NCBI GenBank assembly: GCA_958354085.1
Contig: CATWUX010000088.1
Span: 1-9,317 of the forward strand
DNA length: 9,317 nt
Direction of reading: 5' to 3'
Origin: an uncultured Oscillospiraceae bacterium
Lineage (GTDB): Bacteria; Bacillota; Clostridia; Oscillospirales; Acutalibacteraceae
The notes beneath the pieces are model-generated. The model made no database searches and was not told where the DNA came from. It saw nothing but the letters and a program-made list of their open reading frames with translations. Below, in pieces: positions 7,015 through 9,317 of this stretch (position 1 is the stretch's first letter; each line of letters starts with the position of its first letter). A program made the position numbers and the translations under genes.

Positions 7015-7701
7015 TCATTCCAGCGGAGAGCCGCAATATTCGCAAACCGCCATCTTGCCCGGTATAATGGTATTAGTCGCCCCGCAGCTGCGGCAGCGCA
7101 CCGCTTTGGGCACGGCAGGAGCGGGAACGGCTGTTGCGGGCGGTGTATAGGGCGTATAAAGCGGCGGTACAGTCTGCGGCTGTTCTGCCACGACCACCAT
7201 ACGCCGGTTCATATCCAGATAGGTGTTGATAAAATACTTTTTGCTGATGAGCGTCTGCATATCCGTTACCACCTGCATATAGGTAGTCGGGTAGGCAGCC
7301 GACAAGCCCTCCAGCGTGCGCTCACCCGAGGCCAACAGCACCGTGTAGCGCGTATATTTTTCAAACAGCCGGTCGCGCTGCTTCGCTTCAAAGAAAAGCC
7401 ACACACCGATTCCGGCGCAGACGGGCACTGCCGCGAACATCGTGGAATCCGAAAACAGCGTCAACAGCAAATACAAACCGCCGAGGCCAAGCAAAACATA
7501 TGCAGCGATTCGGAAGCCCTTTCCGTCGCGTTTCTGCACGTTGCCCTCATTGATTTTTTTAAAGAGGAAAAACAACCCGACCGGCCAAAAAACAACCAGC
7601 AGTACGATCACCAGCGCCCAGGAAGTCTCCTTTGGCGGCTGACGGTTTGGCGGAACCGGAGGCGGCAAGGGCGTATTATACGGCATATTGGGAACCATCA
7701 T
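7015..7701 (-). CDS. Membrane protein with proline-rich arms, winged-helix-like region and C-terminal zinc ribbon (unknown function)
   Basis: No named family is recognised with confidence. The 228 residues divide as follows: a proline-rich N-terminus (1-24), three predicted membrane helices (about 27-47, 64-83 and 88-105), and a charged region (about 106-172) whose pattern of helices ending in NTYLDMNRRMVVV resembles a small winged-helix fold. A second proline/alanine linker (174-199) and a C-terminal zinc ribbon follow, with Cys203, Cys206, Cys220 and Cys223. The ATG at 7701 follows GAAAGG by about 7 nt. A second ATG is adjacent (7698), so the exact start is uncertain by one codon. It sits 21 bp after the SPFH/zinc-ribbon gene on the same strand and shares the zinc-ribbon theme, so the two products probably act together at the membrane. 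It may be a functional analogue of Bacillus YdjG/YdjH; that is inference. Confidence 0.85.
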   Translation of the reverse strand: MMVPNMPYNTPLPPPVPPNRQPPKETSWALVIVLLVVFWPVGLFFLFKKINEGNVQKRDGKGFRIAAYVLLGLGGLYLLLTLFSDSTMFAAVPVCAGIGVWLFFEAKQRDRLFEKYTRYTVLLASGERTLEGLSAAYPTTYMQVVTDMQTLISKKYFINTYLDMNRRMVVVAEQPQTVPPLYTPYTPPATAVPAPAVPKAVRCRSCGATNTIIPGKMAVCEYCGSPLE

Positions 7702-7722
7702 GTTTCCGCCTTTCGTCCGGTA

Positions 7723-9033
7723 TTATTGGTCGTCTCCTACGAGCTTTTTGCCGCATTCCAAGCAAAATTTCGGGGAACCTTCTATTTTCGCCCCGCAGTT
7801 CGGGCAAGTCTTCTGCAAGGACACGCCGCATTCGGGACAAAACTTCGCGTTCGGTTTGTCCAGCATGGCGCCGCAAGCCGGACAGGGAACCGGCAGCACC
7901 TTGCCGCACACCGGGCAAGTCGTTGCGTTCAGCGGCAGATCAGCGCCGCATTCGGGACAGGGATCATACCGGTCGCCGCATTCGGGACAGAATTTGGACG
8001 TCGGCTTGAGCAGCGCCCCGCATTTGTTGCAATGGATCTCCGCCGCGGGCGCTTCTTCGTTTTCCTTGTGCGTATCGAATCCGCACGTGGAACAAAAGCG
8101 CTTGCCGGCATCCATCGGCGCCTGACATTTCGGGCAGGGCTTTGTTGCCGTCGTATTCAGATTCTGCGCGATGCCGCTGAAAGCGCTGCCCATCGGGCCG
8201 CCCATCGCTACGCCCATGCCCAGTCCCATTCCTGCGCCCATCAGGCCGGAAGAAGCAGCACCGGGATTTTTTGCCGCGCCTTCGAGCGTATCAAACGAAC
8301 GCTCCTGCTGGTAGTTGTAGCCGACAATATCCATTTCGGCACGCTTGGCGAGCGCATCCTTCAGCTTTTTGACCGCCGGATCGTCCTCCGGCACGCTGAC
8401 GTCGTTCACATAAAAATTCACCAGATCGATGCCGTATTCCGCCATCACCGGCTGCATTTTCTCGTTCAGATATCCGGACAGTTCATCGAGATACGCGTTG
8501 ATCTCCATGATGCTGACCTGCTTATGTACCAGATAGGAGGAAATCGCATCCTTCGCCTTGGTCAGATACAGCCCACGGAAATACTGCACAAGGTTGTCCT
8601 TGTTCATTGCCGGCATCGTCCCGACCAGCTTGGTCAGGAAAGCGCGCGAATCCGCAATGCGGATCCCGAACTGGCCAAACGACCGCACCGGTACAAAAAT
8701 GCCGTATTTGGGATCCTGCAGCTGGATGGGCGTGGAGGTTCCCCATTTAATATCCAGCGAGTGGACCTTGTTGACATACCATACCTCCGCCGTAAACGGT
8801 GAACGGCCGCCGAACGGCAGATTGATGATCTTATTGAGCAGCGGTATATTGGCTGTGGACAACGTGTGACGTCCGCTGGTGAACAGATCCAGCGCCTTAC
8901 CGCCCTTAAACAAAACCGCTTCCTGCGACTCGTTGACAATCAGCTGCGTCCATGTTCCCAGTTCTTCATTGGGAAATTTCCATGCAAACACATCCGGAGT
9001 ACCGTTATACTTGACAACCTCGACAATCGCCAT
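7723..9033 (-). CDS. YdjI-type SPFH domain protein with five C-terminal zinc ribbons
   Basis: This 436-residue protein is of the SPFH/YdjI type, sometimes annotated as a virion core-like protein. Residues 1 to about 215 are the SPFH part: the N-terminus (MAIVEVVKYNGTPDVFAWKF), NESQEAVLFKGGKALDL (34-50), GRHTLSTANIPLLNK (54-68), TPIQLQDPKYGIFVPVRSFG (101-120) and NFYVNDVSVPEDD (206-218). A charged helical stretch (219-255) follows, then a Gly/Met-rich segment (about 263-283). Five zinc ribbons come last, with cysteines at 300/303/314/317, 335/338/349/352, 359/362/373/376, 384/387/399/402 and 410/413/424/427. All 20 cysteines of the protein lie in these ribbons. SPFH proteins form membrane-associated oligomers, and Bacillus YdjI is reported to recruit PspA to membranes; a membrane scaffold role here is inferred. 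The ATG at 9033 has AGAGGGG about 8 nt upstream. It is the middle gene of a three-gene operon. Confidence 0.93.
   Translation of the reverse strand: MAIVEVVKYNGTPDVFAWKFPNEELGTWTQLIVNESQEAVLFKGGKALDLFTSGRHTLSTANIPLLNKIINLPFGGRSPFTAEVWYVNKVHSLDIKWGTSTPIQLQDPKYGIFVPVRSFGQFGIRIADSRAFLTKLVGTMPAMNKDNLVQYFRGLYLTKAKDAISSYLVHKQVSIMEINAYLDELSGYLNEKMQPVMAEYGIDLVNFYVNDVSVPEDDPAVKKLKDALAKRAEMDIVGYNYQQERSFDTLEGAAKNPGAASSGLMGAGMGLGMGVAMGGPMGSAFSGIAQNLNTTATKPCPKCQAPMDAGKRFCSTCGFDTHKENEEAPAAEIHCNKCGALLKPTSKFCPECGDRYDPCPECGADLPLNATTCPVCGKVLPVPCPACGAMLDKPNAKFCPECGVSLQKTCPNCGAKIEGSPKFCLECGKKLVGDDQ
7824..7989. repeat. Three exact copies of a 16-nt repeat inside the zinc-ribbon coding region
   Basis: CGCCGCATTCGGGACA occurs at 7824-7839, 7944-7959 and 7974-7989. 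On the coding (minus) strand each encodes the CPECG knuckle. The identity at DNA level suggests recent internal duplication or gene conversion among zinc ribbons, although strong codon bias could also keep the copies alike. Confidence 0.8.
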
Positions 9034-9054
9034 TTTTATTGCCCCTCTCTATGG

Positions 9055-9317
9055 TTAATCCGCATTGCGCTGTATATAACCGCGCACCAACATAATCAGT
9101 ACCAGCAGCACCGCATATATTGCCAGCGCGATCAGCTGGATACTCAAATACACATTCAGCGGCAGAGCCAGCCAGGCGCTGCCCACAATCCCGATCACAC
9201 CCACCGCCGCCATATACAGCACCGACAGGATGACCAGCGGCACAGCCGCTGCCAGCGGGCTCCGCTTATGCGAGGCCGCGCGTTCGGTGACAAGAAAAGC
9301 CACGACCACAGAGAATC
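9055..9317 (-). CDS. Small membrane protein, 5' truncated by the window edge (unknown function)
   Basis: The reading frame is open to the right edge; codons before the GTG at 9309 read FS, so the start is probably outside the window. The visible 87 residues hold two clear membrane helices: about LAAAVPLVILSVLYMAAVGV and, after an ALPLN turn, YLSIQLIALAIYAVLLVLIM. They end in a short basic and polar tail (RGYIQRNAD). A third hydrophobic stretch (VVVAFLV) touches the edge. No family is recognised. The stop TAA is at 9055-9057, and 21 bp separate it from the SPFH gene, so the three minus-strand genes are most likely one transcript whose promoter lies beyond the window. Its position suggests a membrane partner for the SPFH protein; this is inference from context only. 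Confidence 0.75.
   Translation of the reverse strand, partial: FSVVVAFLVTERAASHKRSPLAAAVPLVILSVLYMAAVGVIGIVGSAWLALPLNVYLSIQLIALAIYAVLLVLIMLVRGYIQRNAD

Noticed and set aside
7824..7989. CRISPR-like short direct repeats
   Set aside because: The repeats are 16 nt, irregularly spaced, in frame and encode the zinc-knuckle CPECG, so they are coding repeats.
7726..8802. Plus-strand reading frame (358 codons) opposite the SPFH gene
   Set aside because: The minus-strand frame has clear SPFH and zinc-ribbon motifs. The plus-strand frame has repetitive Arg/His/Ala composition and no domain.
1..9317. Mobile element, tRNA or rRNA genes, phage or defence genes
   Set aside because: No transposase or integrase, terminal repeats, tRNA cloverleaf or rRNA-like segment was seen; the genes are chromosomal housekeeping and sporulation genes plus an uncharacterised membrane module.

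Overview
The window looks like a chromosomal segment of a spore-forming, GC-rich Clostridia (Firmicutes/Bacillota), most plausibly of the Oscillospiraceae/Ruminococcaceae type. The grounds are a sporulation gene (spoVAE), a classical leucine T-box leader, strong AGGAGG-type ribosome binding sites, intrinsic terminators with T-tracts, and ilv/leu proteins of clostridial type. No species can be named from the sequence alone.

Layout. (1) 1-1493, + strand: the C-terminal part of an M3-family oligoendopeptidase F (pepF), cut by the left edge. (2) 1494-1539: a hairpin whose T-tract faces the minus strand. (3) 1588-1956, + strand: a small YkvA/DUF1232 membrane protein, convergent with (4) 1974-2339, - strand: spoVAE, standing alone without spoVAC/spoVAD in view. 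(5) 2340-2917: a noncoding block holding a sigma-A-like promoter (2565-2594) and a complete T-box riboswitch (about 2600-2886) with specifier CUC (Leu), a TGGT bulge, an antiterminator and a competing terminator. (6) 2918-6909, + strand: the operon ilvB-ilvN-leuC-leuD, closed by a strong bidirectional hairpin at 6935-6982. (7) 9317-7015, - strand: three tightly spaced genes (both gaps 21 bp). They are a partial membrane protein, a YdjI-type SPFH protein carrying five C-terminal zinc ribbons, and a three-helix membrane protein with its own C-terminal zinc ribbon.

How the genes work together. The central operon makes acetohydroxyacid synthase (IlvB catalytic, IlvN regulatory), the first shared step of branched-chain amino acid synthesis, and isopropylmalate isomerase (LeuC/LeuD), the second leucine-specific step. 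The leader should sense uncharged tRNA-Leu and allow read-through when leucine is short; IlvN adds feedback inhibition at the enzyme level. The other enzymes of the pathway (ilvC, ilvD, leuA, leuB) are not in the window. The minus-strand group on the right resembles SPFH/zinc-ribbon/membrane-protein modules such as Bacillus ydjGHI, which are linked to PspA and envelope stress. That functional link is an inference here.

Most of the window is ordinary housekeeping sequence. The parts most worth a second look are the SPFH/zinc-ribbon/membrane module, the orphan spoVAE with a distant antisense-facing terminator, and the clean T-box architecture.
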